The translations under genes and the position numbers were made by a program. The notes beneath the pieces are model-generated. The model was not told where the DNA came from, did not search any database, and saw only the letters and a program-made list of their open reading frames with translations. A stretch of DNA of 64,000 nt from an uncultured bacterium (GTDB lineage: Bacteria; Patescibacteriota; Gracilibacteria; Absconditabacterales; Absconditicoccaceae), in assembly GCA_947168815.1 (NCBI GenBank), contig CAMVNG010000001.1, positions 310,001 through 374,000 of the forward strand. Direction: 5' to 3'. Shown here one piece after another: positions 9,509 to 20,070 of this stretch (the first letter of the stretch is position 1; each line of letters opens with the position of its first letter).

Positions 9509-11638
9509 TTATCAAACTTTTTTCCAAAAGCTTCATTTACCTATCTGATGCAAAAATTTAATATATTGAGATCCTTCTGACTTATCATGAACAGCTTGAT
9601 CATGCATTTCCTCTTGAATTCAGAAAACTCATCTAACATAAGGATACTCTCATAAATCGTTGAAAATTGTAGGGAATCTTTTTTCTAACATCGAATGAGA
9701 CAAAACAGCAGAACCTCAATTTCAATCAGTATCAATATCCAAATTAAATGGTGTTTTATATCTTCAATAAGCAAATGGATAAGCTTCTCATCCCTTTCAT
9801 TTCCAATCTTCAACTATCATATTAGTTAGATTAGCAACTCTAATAGCTTCTTTTAAACCATCTTCTGTATGAGGGAAATCGATATCCAATCAATCTCATC
9901 GACTATGATATTCATCGTACTTCTCAATATGAATACTCTCAATTTTACTGTAATCAATCGCTTCTCATTTCTTTTTAGGTCATCATTTTAATGTTAACTT
10001 CAATTCATGACCATAAGATTGAATTTTATATTCCTCTGGATTTGCTTCATTCCACTCAATTTTTAAATTTCTTCTTCAACTTTGATCTTCTCAAAATGAA
10101 TTTTCAATTTCAGCCAAAACACCATCCCATGCTGTTCACTCTTCTCAATTATCTACAACACCATTAATAGGGCTTCAACCGGTATCAACATGTTGTTCTC
10201 CTACAGCCTCCCAAAGAGATTTTCAGTTCTCATCTGTTTGTCAATTCAAATAGATTAGAAAACGATCAAAATTTGCTCATTTTGCAATAGTAGCACAACA
10301 ACGTCACGCTGAAGAATTATTATCTATATAAGCTCATAAAGCATAACCTCATACTCATCCTCAAACTGCTCAAATTGCAGCTCATTGTACTCAAGCACAG
10401 TATCCTCATAAAAGTCCTCATCCAACAGTTCAGAATGTTCATAGAATTCGAGACCATTCATTTGAATTATTTGCAGCAAGAAAATCCTGTTTTCAATTTA
10501 CAGAACAATTAAATGCAATATCTCCTCACCACTCAGTTTGACAGAATGGTGTAGATGTTGCACCTCTTCATCTCAACATTCTTTTAGCAAAATTAACAAT
10601 ATTTGCTGCATGAATCATCTCTTCCCAACTTGGAAATTCAACATCCATTCATTGTAATTTTTTACTATTTTTATCAATCTTTGTTCTTTGTCCATATGAA
10701 CAAATCTCTTGTGTTTGTTCATCAAAAGTAATTCCTCACTCAAAATGTGCATTAAAAACTCAAAAATGATCATCATCAACTTTTCAATTACGCACTTCAC
10801 TTTCCACTTTTTGTCTTGCTTCATCAAAAGTAAGAGACAATCAAAGTTTCTCTTTTACCCGTGAAGATATCTTATTCCAATGCTTATAAACCTCAACTCA
10901 TCCAACAACAGTTCAAACAGTTACTCAAGCTCAAATTAAAAACTTCTTCCACCATGACATTTCTCCATCATTATCGTCATCGTGCTTCTTTTTCTTCTTT
11001 TTCTTTGGCTTTTCTTCAACTTCTTCCTCTTCTACTTCCTCTTCATCAGAACCAAATAGTTTTTTAAATCATTTATAAATAAGAGCAGCAGCTCAAACAC
11101 CTGTTGCAACAAATCATGCTGTACGCAAAACATTTAATCATGCTTCATTTGACCATTTTTCTTTATCCCAAACATCCTGCCATTGCTCCTTAGTCCAATC
11201 CCAAGATTTTCCTAACCAAGATTTTTCTTCATTTGAAGATTCATCTGATTGGTTTTCTGTTGGACTTTGAGATGGAGTATTCCCTTGAGTACCTCTATTA
11301 TTAGTTCAAGGATTTCAATTATTTCCTTGCTCTTCATCTTCTTGATTTCAATTAGTTGATTGTTCAACAGCTCATTGTAAACTTGCCAATTCATTCATAA
11401 AAGGAGAAAGTGTGAGTTTTAATGCCTCTAATTTAGTTCTTTGCACATGAGTAAGATCAGAAGAATCTAATTTAGCAGTAACTTCTTTTCAAAGATTTCA
11501 TAATTGTTCCTCTAAATCTTTTTCTTTCTGCTTATCTGCTTTTTCTGAAGAAGATTTTAACGATTCTAATTGAGAACGGATTTGATCTGCTTGAGATATC
11601 ATATCCTCAACTGTCCTGTCTTTTGGCTTTGGAGTCAT
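9509..11638 (-). CDS. 709-residue membrane protein of unknown function with charged linker and glycine-rich segment
   Basis: Not recognised. Residues 1-90 form a coiled-coil-like helical domain, and 95-140 a low-complexity Asn/Gln/Gly/Ser linker. A hydrophobic helix lies at about 168-188, followed by an acidic/lysine run (residues 198-222, with EEEVEEK and KKKKKK). A second hydrophobic helix lies at 231-250. Around residue 375 a glycine-zipper-like stretch (TVGGGLLGGYCAG, GAVGGGVGGYALGAY) suggests membrane insertion. The C-terminal 300 residues are soluble. CGA codons at EWS-x-ILGT and EYHS-x-GDG fit Trp. It heads a two-gene operon; there is no promoter sharing with divergent tilS beyond the 182-base gap. 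Confidence 0.75.
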
Positions 11639-11766
11639 ATTAAAAATTTCAATACATAAAACATTACATAATTATACAAAAAAATAGGAATTTTAGCAAT
11701 TTTCTATGAATTATTTAACCCAAATAAAACAATACAAAAACTATAAAATTTGCTATCAATTTTATC

Positions 11767-11795
11767 TTTACAAACTCCTCTAATTTTAATATACT
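11767..11795 (+). promoter_or_regulatory. sigma-70 type promoter of tilS operon
   Basis: TTTACA at 11767-11772, a 17-base spacer, and TATACT at 11790-11795. The tilS ATG lies 25 bases downstream. Confidence 0.7.
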
Positions 11796-11820
11796 ACAAG
11801 TAATTTATCACAAAAAAATA

Positions 11821-13083
11821 ATGAAACCTACTTTTAAAATAAACTCAAAATTAAAAGAAGAATTTCCACAATTTTTTCCAATTCTTGAAAAATTATTTCA
11901 AAAGAACGAAAATCCTAAATTAGCAATTGCACTATCATGATGAAGTGACAGTATAACGCTTCTTTCCCTTCTAGTCCTTTTTTATAAAGAAAAGGGGCGG
12001 GATAGTGAAAACATCCACATTCTTCATTGCAACCACAAAATTAGAAAAGAAAGTAATGATGAAGAAAAACAAATCAAAGAATATTTAAAAAATTACAATC
12101 TTACTGTGTTTCACAGAACAATTAAAACAAAGAATACCGAAGAAGACCTTAGAACTCGAAGATATCAAGAATTCGACACATATTGCCAATCAAAAAAAAT
12201 CAATTATATCCTTTTCTGACACAATCTTACAGATAGAATAGAAACATCTATGATGAATATGATTCGCTGATGTTGAATGAATTGATTTCTCAATATGAAA
12301 ACAATTTCATGACATCCTCTATTAAAAAACACACAAGTAATTAGGCCTCTTCTCTCTTATCCAAAAGAAAAAATTGAAGAAGTATGTAAAACATATAACA
12401 TTCCATATTTTGAAGACAAAACCAATTTTGATACATCAACTAGCCTAAGAAATGAACTAAGACACAATTACATCTTTCCTCTTTCAAAACTCTGAAAAAC
12501 AGAAAATAATTTTTTCAAAAGTCGAAATACTATTTATCAAGAACTAGAAAATTTAGAAAAAGAAAATTATCTCACCCCATTAAAAATTTGTCCATATCGA
12601 AATATAAGTAAAGCATACGAACGAACAATTACAAAAGAAATGATCAATAAAAGCACTATTTCTAGTCTATTTTCTCAACTAGGAATTTCAATTGAAGAAA
12701 AAGATATCTGAACAATAATTAAATGGATTTCTTGAAGTGATTCATGATTCCACATGCTAAAATGATGGACATTATTTTTAGCACATCAACGTTTTTATAT
12801 CTTCAATACTAATACAAAATTTCGAGAAAAAGAACTTAAACTAGAAAAAAAGATTGTAGAATCAGGAATGCAAGTATTCGGAAAATATCAAATCGACATC
12901 CCAAAACAATTAATTTGAGCAACACTAAGATTTCCTAAAACATGAGATCATTATAATTGAAAACTTTTATGAAAATGGGCTGTAAATCACAAAATTCCCC
13001 TTTTCCGAAGGAATATACTTCCACTTGCAGAAAAAGATAAAAAAATTATATTCGTATTTGAACCGAAACATCTTATTTACTAA
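11821..13083 (+). CDS. tilS: tRNA(Ile)-lysidine synthase TilS
   Basis: ATP-dependent ligase that converts C34 of tRNA-Ile(CAU) to lysidine, so that it reads AUA. 420 residues. The PP-loop is LAIALSGGSDSITLLSLL at about residue 38, with both Gly of SGG written UGA. Then come HILHCNHKIR, a tRNA-site EEDLRT-x-RYQEF, ILFGHNLTDRIETSMMNMIRG and FDTSTSLRNELRHNYI. The C-terminal domain ends with KIPLF-x-RNILPL, where x is CGA at codon 396 and Trp is the natural residue. It heads a plus-strand cluster with two membrane-protein genes; the next ATG is 11 bases after its stop. Confidence 0.95.
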
Positions 13084-13094
13084 ATTCTTGACAC

Positions 13095-13628
13095 ATGGAC
13101 TTCCAAAAAATTCTATCATCTATATCTGATGGTTATACGTGGTTTATAACAGAATTTTCAACATTATTCTGAGTTTCAAATCTTGTAGGATGAATTCTAT
13201 TCCGAGTTATTGTTTTCTATCTAATTATTTTCTTGGTTATTATCCCAATTCATAAAAAATTAAAGAAACAAAGACTCATTAAAGAACAAGAAATAGTTCA
13301 AGATGTAGACGAAATGATTTATCTTCTTGCAAAAGCACAACACACTAAATGAATAGATGTTAGAAAACTTTGAGGAAATCCAAATATCGCATTAATGAAA
13401 AGCATTTTCACAAAATGAAATTGCGATTATATAAAAAGTACTTATCTTATTTTGGATAACATCCATAAAGTTGAAACACTTCTTTGAGATAAAATTATTA
13501 GTATAGACAAAGAAAGCCTCTTATTAAAAGATGCTAAAAAATATAATAGTTTAAAAAGTACTGAGAATGTATTTTTCCGAATAGCAGTACCTTCAACACT
13601 AGGTATTTATTATGTTCTTTGAGCATAA
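13095..13628 (+). CDS. membrane protein of unknown function
   Basis: 177 residues, not recognised. A long hydrophobic helix spans about residues 22-55 (LVGGILF-x-VIVFYLIIFLVII). It is followed by a basic stretch (HKKLKKQRLIKEQE), a soluble helical domain, and a second hydrophobic segment at the C-terminus (FF-x-IAVPSTLGIYYVLGA). The two x positions are CGA (codons 37 and 162). Arg inside both membrane helices would be odd and Trp would be normal. It starts 11 bases after tilS and is probably co-transcribed with it and the next gene. Confidence 0.75.
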
Positions 13629-13694
13629 AATAAACATTGAAAAACCTATTTCTTTTTCTAAAATGATAATGTTTTATTCATTAAAAACCATTTA

Positions 13695-15245
13695 ATGCAA
13701 AAACAAGATTTTTTCAGTAAACAACAAAATAGAGGTACTTTTTCTTGAGGAACGATAAGACAACAACCAAAACAAGAGAGCTGATGACATGCTACTCTTT
13801 GGGTTGTAATTATACTATTAATCATCTTATGAATCGGAGCTTACTTCTATAAAGATAAAATACTTACTCAAGAATTTATAGAACCTGAAATTGAAAACCC
13901 ATACGAAATCTGAAAAGAAATCCAAGAAGAAGGTATACTATCAGCAGATGGAGATCTCCTCAATTATACACACTCTCTAGCTACAGCATCTTGAGATATC
14001 TTTCTTCTAAAAAGTAAAACAATATCACTTAACAACATCACAAATCTTTCTTGAACTTATATCGTAGAATGAACAATTGAATCAATATATTCAGGATACC
14101 CTCTAGTAGAAGTTAAGAGGATTCAATCAAATTTCACAGATGAGAATCAAGAAAATATTATCTTATCTGATGAATGAACACCTCGTATCTTCGTAAAAAA
14201 TGCAATGCTATGATTCCCTATAGATTTTAACGACAATTATACTTTTGTTGGAGAAGCTTGAGAAAACAATAGTATCAGTATTAAGAATTTTGAAAATGAA
14301 AAAATAACAAAAATAGATTTCTTTAATTGTAGTGATTCTGGAGATACAAATTGTAAACAGCTTACTAAAACTTTTGATGCAAATGCTACAAAAAAAATCA
14401 CAACATTAAATGGAGATACCTATTATAAACTTCCAGATGTAAAAAGTTGGTACTTCCAAAACTGAAATTGGCGAGGATATTTTATTAACGATGCAGATGA
14501 TGAAGAAGTTGAAAAACTAAAAGATTATATAATTATTCCTAACGCTGAAATCATAAAAGATATCGTTACTCGTTACGGAGTTAGAGTATGTTTATGATCA
14601 GATGATGGATTAAATATGATTACTTCTCACTCAGTTAGTAAAACAGCTAATGGTCTTCTAATAACAATGAAAGGAGAAGGAGATAAATACTTTACATGTG
14701 AAGCATACCTAGATCTTAGTGAAAACAATCAATTAAAGCTTCATGATTTAAAGATAGAAGAAAAGAAGGAAGAAACAGAAGTTAAAGAAGAGCAAAAACC
14801 TGGAGAAGAAACTAAAGAAGAGAAAAAGGAAGAAAAAGAGGAAAATAAAGATGTTGCAACAACATCAAATCTGCCTGTAACACCTTCTGTAAAACAATTC
14901 CCAATCAATCTAGAAAAAACTATGACATATAATTCATCAAGAGGTGGATATAGTATGATATTCCCTTCTTCTAACATTTCATATACCTCTGATGCTGTAA
15001 ATGAAGACTTTAACCAAGTTTGAGTTCGCTGTTCATATACCGTAAAAGCAATTCAATATAAATATAAAGAAGATCTACAAACTAATCCAAGCATTATTGT
15101 CTATGAATGTAGTTTCAAAAATGGATTTGAACTTCCATGAGAAAACTTCTTCTTAAAAGAATTAAATGATAAAAAATTCGTTATCGAAGTTAGAGAACCA
15201 TCTTGGTTTGACTTTGCTAAAAACATCCAAATCACTTGATTATAG
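13695..15245 (+). CDS. single-pass membrane-anchored protein of unknown function
   Basis: 516 residues, not recognised. A short cytoplasmic N-terminus (MQKQDFFSKQQNRGTF) precedes one transmembrane helix at about 34-51. The large remainder is probably outside the cell: a beta-rich domain with FNCSDSGDTNCKQL (possible disulfide), a Lys/Glu-rich low-complexity linker at about residues 355-395, then a second beta-rich domain with paired Cys (VRCSYTV and VYECSFKNGF). It follows the 177-residue membrane gene by 66 bases and ends at an intrinsic terminator. The topology fits an envelope or pilus-associated protein; this is inference. Confidence 0.75.
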
Positions 15246-15247
15246 TA

Positions 15248-15273
15248 TTAAGAGTCTTTTAGACTCTTTTTAT
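15248..15273 (+). terminator. intrinsic terminator of the tilS cluster
   Basis: AAGAGTC-loop-GACTCTT hairpin at 15250-15268 followed by a T-rich run, directly after the stop at 15245. Confidence 0.75.
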
Positions 15274-15290
15274 TTTCTTTATTGAAAAAA

Positions 15291-15536
15291 ATGAGAGAAA
15301 TAAAACTACACAGAGTATATAAACATTTCAAATGAGATTATTATCTTGTTGAAGACTTAGCAACACACTCAGAGACACAAGAAACATACGTTATTTATAG
15401 ACATCTTTACTGAAACTGAGACTTATGTATCAGGCCACTTGATATGTTCCTTAGTGAAGTTGACCATGAAAAATATCCAAATGTTGAACAAAAATACAGA
15501 TTTGAACTCCAAGAAATAGAAAAAAAGAATAAGTAA
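15291..15536 (+). CDS. DUF1653 family protein
   Basis: 81 residues, covering the whole DUF1653 domain: [44 protein letters not shown], then [11 protein letters not shown] and YRFEL. These match the family pattern of K-G-x-Y-x-V, HSET, Y-x-x-LYG-x-G and RPL-x-MF (the Arg is AGG). Function of the family is not established; members are small cytosolic proteins. It converges on the L,D-transpeptidase gene with only two bases between the stop codons, both inside one palindromic terminator. Confidence 0.88.
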
Positions 15537-15552
15537 TATTACTTATTCTTTT
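15523..15552. terminator. perfect 30-base palindrome containing both convergent stop codons
   Basis: The arm AAAAGAATAAGTAAT is followed at once by its exact complement. The TAA of the DUF1653 gene (15534-15536) and the TAA of the L,D-transpeptidase gene (15539-15541) are mirror images inside it. As RNA it gives a hairpin ending in U-rich sequence on either strand. Confidence 0.75.
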
Positions 15553-16285
15553 CTAAACTAATTTGATATGGTTTGTGAATAATAATAACTGTTTTTTTAT
15601 TTTCAGGAACATGTTCATAAAGCCGTTTTATATACAATCATGGAACTCTTATACATCCATGAGAATTTTCTACTTCACTCGTATCTCACCAATGCATAAA
15701 GTAATCTCAGTCATACTGCAAAGCATAAGGCATTGGCTCTCTTTTATTTAGCCATGAACGACGATCTTTCAAATTATGCACAATACGATAAATTCAACCT
15801 TTCGTCTTGGATTTTTTTCATCAAATTGAAACATAAGTTGCCAATCTTAATTCTTGATCTTCATAATATCCTAATATAACTCTTTCCTTATCATCACGCA
15901 AAATAAGTATTACATTATTCTCCTTCTCCAAATAACGCTTCTCATAAGTTGAGAATTTTACCAATTCTTCAATTCAAGAAAGATTCAAAGGAAGATATCA
16001 CGATATTTCAGGATAAATTAAAGGATAATTAATAAATTTTACACCCGTATACGAATCACTTCAAGTTTTATTTGTAATGCCATTATATTTCAAAAGAAAT
16101 TCTGTTTGCAAATTTCAAAAAAGAGTATCAAAAGTTTTAGGCACATCATCCATTTCATAAAAAGCAGTGGTATGAAGCTCATGATATGTCAAAGTATCAG
16201 TTTCCATTCAAACAGGCAAAACAGAACCTGTTATAATAGGAACCAAATAAGGAATAGGAACTAAGGCTTGTAATAAAAAGCTCAT
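15539..16285 (-). CDS. L,D-transpeptidase (YkuD family)
   Basis: Wall enzyme making 3-3 peptide cross-links, or attaching proteins to peptidoglycan, outside the membrane. 248 residues. A hydrophobic N-terminus (MSFLLQALVPIPYLVPIITG) could be a signal anchor. The catalytic motif is HWGDTSEVENSHGCIRVPG, with the His, SHGC and R of the YkuD active site; the Arg is AGA. Upstream strands include LRLATYVSIGGK and GGIYRIVHN. It is the last gene of a minus-strand run that starts at 18395, but a terminator at 16355-16381 separates it from the upstream genes. Confidence 0.93.
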
Positions 16286-16354
16286 CAATATATACAACGA
16301 TAAACAATGAAGATTGTAATAAAGCTAAAAAGCAACACAAGAGCATTTTTAAAT

Positions 16355-16381
16355 AAAAAAGGATTCTATCAAAGAATCCTC
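16355..16381 (-). terminator. intrinsic terminator after the 187-residue gene
   Basis: AGGATTCT and AGAATCCT arms around a 5-base loop. In the minus direction the hairpin is followed by TTTTTT. Confidence 0.75.
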
Positions 16382-16413
16382 AATACTATAAATAATTAAA
16401 AACAAATATATTT

Positions 16414-16977
16414 TTAAGATGGAGATTCCGCCTTATCAGCTCAAATTTCAACAGTTGATTCACCTTCACTTCTTTCAGCTCATGGAACTAAAATATCTGC
16501 TGTTCAATTTCAAATTGCTGATTCCATAACTTGTGGTGTTCACTTAGCTCTTCACATCTGAGCAAAATTATTATCTACTACTCATGTTTTTGCAGCTGCA
16601 AAAAGGTATTGAGCATCACTCACAACAGCTAGCTTTGCTTCATCTGCTGCCTTCTTTTCAGCAACTGGTTTTGGCAATCCAGACTGCAAATAAGAATCTA
16701 ACTTCAACTTATAAATATCATTATATTTTTCTTCTAACTCATCTTCTTTCTGCTGCGCCTCTAATGCAGTTGCTCAAAAAAGTTCTTGACCGACACCAGA
16801 AGTTAAATCATTTTTAAATGTTTGTTGTACATCTGGATTTTGCATAAAATTTTTCAAAGCTTCCCGAACTCCCTGAAATCTAGCATCCAATGTATCAGTA
16901 TTACCTCATTCCACATATTCAACATTGTTGGTAGCTTCAGGATCCATCAAATATACAAGCTTAAAGGAATTCATCAT
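16414..16977 (-). CDS. unknown protein, helical, in a four-gene cluster
   Basis: 187 residues, not recognised. No signal peptide is visible. The N-terminal half is soluble and helical (ARFQGVREALKNFMQNPDV). A central Lys/Glu/Ala-rich helix (ATALEAQQKEDELEEKY and PVAEKKAADEAKLAVV) looks like a coiled coil. The C-terminal part is Gly/Ala/Ser-rich (GTADILVPGAERSEG). It starts at ATG 16977 (MMNS) or 16974. It is last in a run with the genes at 17007, 17555 and 17970 and is followed by a terminator. Confidence 0.7.
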
Positions 16978-17006
16978 TTTATCCAAAAACAAAATATAAA
17001 ATATTA

Positions 17007-17528
17007 TTACTCATCTTTCAACATCATCTTAAAACTTTTACCATCCTTCACTAATTGATAAGTGAATTCAACTTCATTAATTTTCATAGTATAATGATTA
17101 TCTCACTCTGGCAAACGATAAACAGTTTCTTCTCAATCAGGAGATACTTCTAATATCAATAGAATAGTTCTCCTTTGTCCATCATACCAAAAATTTACTG
17201 GTATAATACAATCACCATTTGGACTTAAAGTTGGGACTACATCAGTTCATACCCCCTCAAATCCAAAATCTTTATCATCATGTTTTCAACTTTCAAAGGA
17301 AAGGAACTCAGGATCTTGAATATCCTTTTTAATTTTATTCATGATTAAGGAAATTTCTGAAGGTGTTAACTTTCTTTCTTTATCTGAAAGTCTATCTTCA
17401 AAACTTAATAATCCCTCTAATCAAGTACCACTACCTGTTTCTTGTATTAAATTTAAGATAGCTTGATCCAAAGAACCAGCATTTACAGGGACTTTATTCC
17501 CTACCACTTGTTTTGTCTTTTTTGTCAT
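17007..17528 (-). CDS. unknown 173-residue protein
   Basis: Not recognised. The N-terminus is Lys-rich (MTKKTKQVVGNKVPVN), followed by a helical segment with LDQAILNLIQETGSG and LTPSEISLIMNKIKKDI. From about residue 95 it becomes beta-rich with a repeating strand pattern (CIIPVNFWYDGQRRTILLIL, EETVYRLPEG, YTMKINEVEFTYQLVKDGK). No membrane segment. It lies 26 bases after the 92-residue gene and 29 before the 187-residue gene. Confidence 0.7.
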
Positions 17529-17554
17529 TTGTATATTTTAGATAGGAAATAAAA

Positions 17555-17833
17555 TTACAATGCCGTAAACATTGCATCTAAATCAGCCAAATCTTCTTCT
17601 TTTTGTTGAGATTCATGCTGTTGCATAGAATTTACTTGTTCTAATCTTTGTTTAAATTGTTGTTTTTGTACTTCAGTGTAAGTATTATGAACACTCTTCC
17701 TAAAAACTTCATAAAGTCTATCAAATACTTCTGGAGAAAGTTGATCATTCTCAAGAAGAGCCTTTAATCCCCATCCCATTTTCCAATCAGGCAAGAACTC
17801 AATCACTTGAAGCATAAACTCTTTTTTTGTCAT
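17555..17833 (-). CDS. small helical protein, paralogue of the gene at 27047-27328
   Basis: 92 residues, mostly helical: MTKKEFMLQVIEFLPDWKMG, then VFDRLYEVFRKSVHN, and an acidic C-terminus (EEDLADLDAMFTAL). It shares an N-terminal MTK-[KR]-E, a P-x-W-x-M-x-x-G core, D-x-[LI]-Y, K-x-[VI]-x-N and a hydrophobic C-terminus with the 93-residue protein encoded just upstream of the 1,593-residue gene. No known family comes to mind. There are no in-frame UGA, CGA or CGG codons. Confidence 0.75.
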   Translation of the reverse strand: MTKKEFMLQVIEFLPDWKMGWGLKALLENDQLSPEVFDRLYEVFRKSVHNTYTEVQKQQFKQRLEQVNSMQQHESQQKEEDLADLDAMFTAL

Positions 17834-17911
17834 TCCTTTTTTGTTTTTCCATGAATAAAATTTTCATTCACAATTATAATCAGAAAAAAAATTCTGTCAA
17901 ATTCCATAAAG

Positions 17912-17936
17912 AAAAAAACATGGTGAAAAACCATGC
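17912..17936 (-). terminator. intrinsic terminator after the 141-residue gene
   Basis: GCATGGT-loop-ACCATGT hairpin followed by TTTTTTT in the minus direction. It sits between the stop at 17970 and the 92-residue gene, so the latter probably has its own promoter or depends on read-through. Confidence 0.65.
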
Positions 17937-17969
17937 TATCAAAAACAATTAACATTATAATAAAGAAAC

Positions 17970-18395
17970 TTATTCCCCACCTAAAATATCATCATACAAT
18001 TCTATATCTGAAGAAATCCAAGCCCTTTTTTGCCTCAATCAGTTCTTATTTTTTCCTTCCATACCAAAATACATTTTATTACCATGAGAATCATAACGAT
18101 GCTCATACATATTTCACTCAAAAGCCAATAAATCATCAGCAAGTCTTTTACAGATTTCTAATTTTATCAATTCTCATTCTCTAGTTATTTTCGCATAATC
18201 TCTCTGAGCTATTGGTGTTTCACTCAAAACAAATACTAAATCTTTTCTAACAAGTTCATTACCATTTAACCAATAAATATGTGATAATATTTTCTCTCAT
18301 TGTTTTATCGCCATAATTTGTTCCTTTCATAAAGAAACATCATAATCTCTCTTTAACGGATCATAGATTACTCAAACTTTATATTGTTTTTCCAT
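17970..18395 (-). CDS. unknown 141-residue protein
   Basis: Not recognised. It begins MEKQYKVGVIYDPLKRDYDV, continues with a helical, charged middle (YAKITREGELIKLEICKRLADD) and ends with IELYDDILGGE. There is no signal peptide or membrane segment. It is the first gene of the minus-strand run 18395 to 16414 and is divergent from lemA, with a 149-base AT-rich gap that must hold both promoters. Confidence 0.7.
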
Positions 18396-18544
18396 AACAG
18401 TAAAGAAAAGCATCATAAACAATAAATATCATACAAAAAATGATATTAAAAATCAATTTTAATAAAACAGCCCCAGAATCCTTGATTATTATAAAAAAAT
18501 TACTACAATTATGTCATGTAAAACAATTTTATATTCTTACAATA

Positions 18545-19111
18545 ATGAATATGGCTTGATGGATTCTTTTATGAGTTGTTGTTATTTTGGGTATGTGGTT
18601 AGTTGCTCTCTACAATAACCTCATAACTTTACAAACAAATAGAGAAAATGCTTTTGCTGACATTGATGTTCAACTTAAATTAAGGTTTGACCTAGTTCCT
18701 AATATTGTTAATACCGTAAAAGGATACGCAAAACATGAAAAAGATACATTTAAACAAATTGTAGAAGCAAGAACAGGATTTATGAATGCAAAATCAATCG
18801 AAAGTAAAGTTGCAGCCAACAACGAATTGAATGGAGCATTAAAAACACTTTTCGCTGTTGCAGAAAACTATCCAGATTTAAAAGCAAATCAAAACTTTAT
18901 TAATCTACAGGAAGAACTTTCTGATATTGAAAATAAATTAGCTGCTTCTAGAAGATATTTTAACTCAGCAACAAAAGAATACAATATTGCAATTCAAACA
19001 TTCCCTAGCGTTTTAATTGCTAATACTTTCTGATTTAAAAAAGCTGAATTCTTCGAACTTGATGAAGAAGAAAAAAAAGCAACAAAAGACGCACCTAAAG
19101 TTGAATTTTAA
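18545..19111 (+). CDS. lemA: LemA family membrane protein
   Basis: 188 residues. One N-terminal transmembrane helix at about 4-22 is followed by the LemA helical bundle: LYNNLITLQTNRENAFADIDVQL, RFDLVPNIVNTVKGYAKHE, VAENYPDLKANQNFINLQEELSDIENKLAASRRYFN and YNIAIQTFPS. LemA proteins have a short exposed N-terminus and a coiled-coil domain; their role is unclear. Here it lies 26 bases before an M48 peptidase, the standard lemA-htpX pairing. The start ATG gives MNMAGWILLG; two UGA glycines lie in the membrane helix. Confidence 0.93.
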
Positions 19112-19137
19112 TTAAAAAAGAGAAAGAATAAGTTAAA

Positions 19138-20070
19138 ATGGCTATCTGAATCCAACATGGAATATGGTCTAATAGATTTAAAACAGCTCTATTAGTTGCA
19201 TTGTTTCCAGTTATTCTATGAATAGCTGTTTTTCTTTTTTTCTATTGGACAACATGAAGTTATGAAACTGTTAATGGAAGAATCGCTACCTCAACAGGGA
19301 ATGAAAGACTCACAGAAGCCGCTTACCTTACCTGAGAACTTTTTAGTATCTTAGGACCTGTTCTTATAATCTGGCTCTTAATTTCTTTTTTCTATGAAAG
19401 GAAAATTCTTTTCCATTTTACTGGGGCAAGACCCATAACTAGAAAAGAGAATCCAATGATTTATAATATTGTTGAAAATCTTTGTATCTCTCGCTGATTA
19501 CCCGTACCCCACATTGGAATTATTGAAGAACCTTGAATGAATGCTTTTGCATTATGACGAAGAGAAAAAGATTCATGGATTTGTTTTACCCAAGGACTTA
19601 TTGACAATCTCGAACCAAAAGAAATTGAAGCAGTCGCAGGACATGAACTCACTCATATTATGAATAAAGATACATTACTTATGTTAGTTATGGTACTTTA
19701 CATAGGAGCTATTACAACAATAGGACAAATTCTACTAAGATCTAGTTCTAGCAGTAGCTCAAAAAAAAGTGGTTGGATCCCAATAATAGGACTCATTTTT
19801 ATCATTATTGGTTATGCCTTTTATCCATTAATAAGACTAGCTGTTTCCAGAAGAAGAGAATACTTAGCAGATGCTTGAAGTGTTATGCTAACAAAAGATA
19901 ATCAAGCAATGATTTCCGCTTTAAGAAAAATATCAAAAAAACCTGAAGTATACGTATCTAATACTCAAGTTGCTGCACTATTTACAGTAAATCCATTAGA
20001 TGACATATTAGAAATTTTCCAAACCCATCCAAGTATCGAGAATAGAATTAAAGCATTAGAAAGCTATTAA
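19138..20070 (+). CDS. htpX: HtpX-like M48 membrane zinc metallopeptidase
   Basis: Membrane-bound endopeptidase for quality control of membrane proteins. 310 residues. Hydrophobic helices lie at about 15-38 and 66-88, the zinc motif GHELTHIMNKD at 168-178, two further helices follow, and REYLADA supplies the third ligand Glu. The substrate-side segment is PGMNAFALG-x-REKDSW, with x = CGA (codon 141). It forms an operon with lemA. Its stop overlaps that of convergent murB by 4 bases. Confidence 0.92.

Noticed and set aside
14741-14977. Open frame on the minus strand opposite a Glu/Lys-rich region
   Set aside because: It is the complement of a low-complexity linker in the 516-residue plus-strand gene and has no family features.
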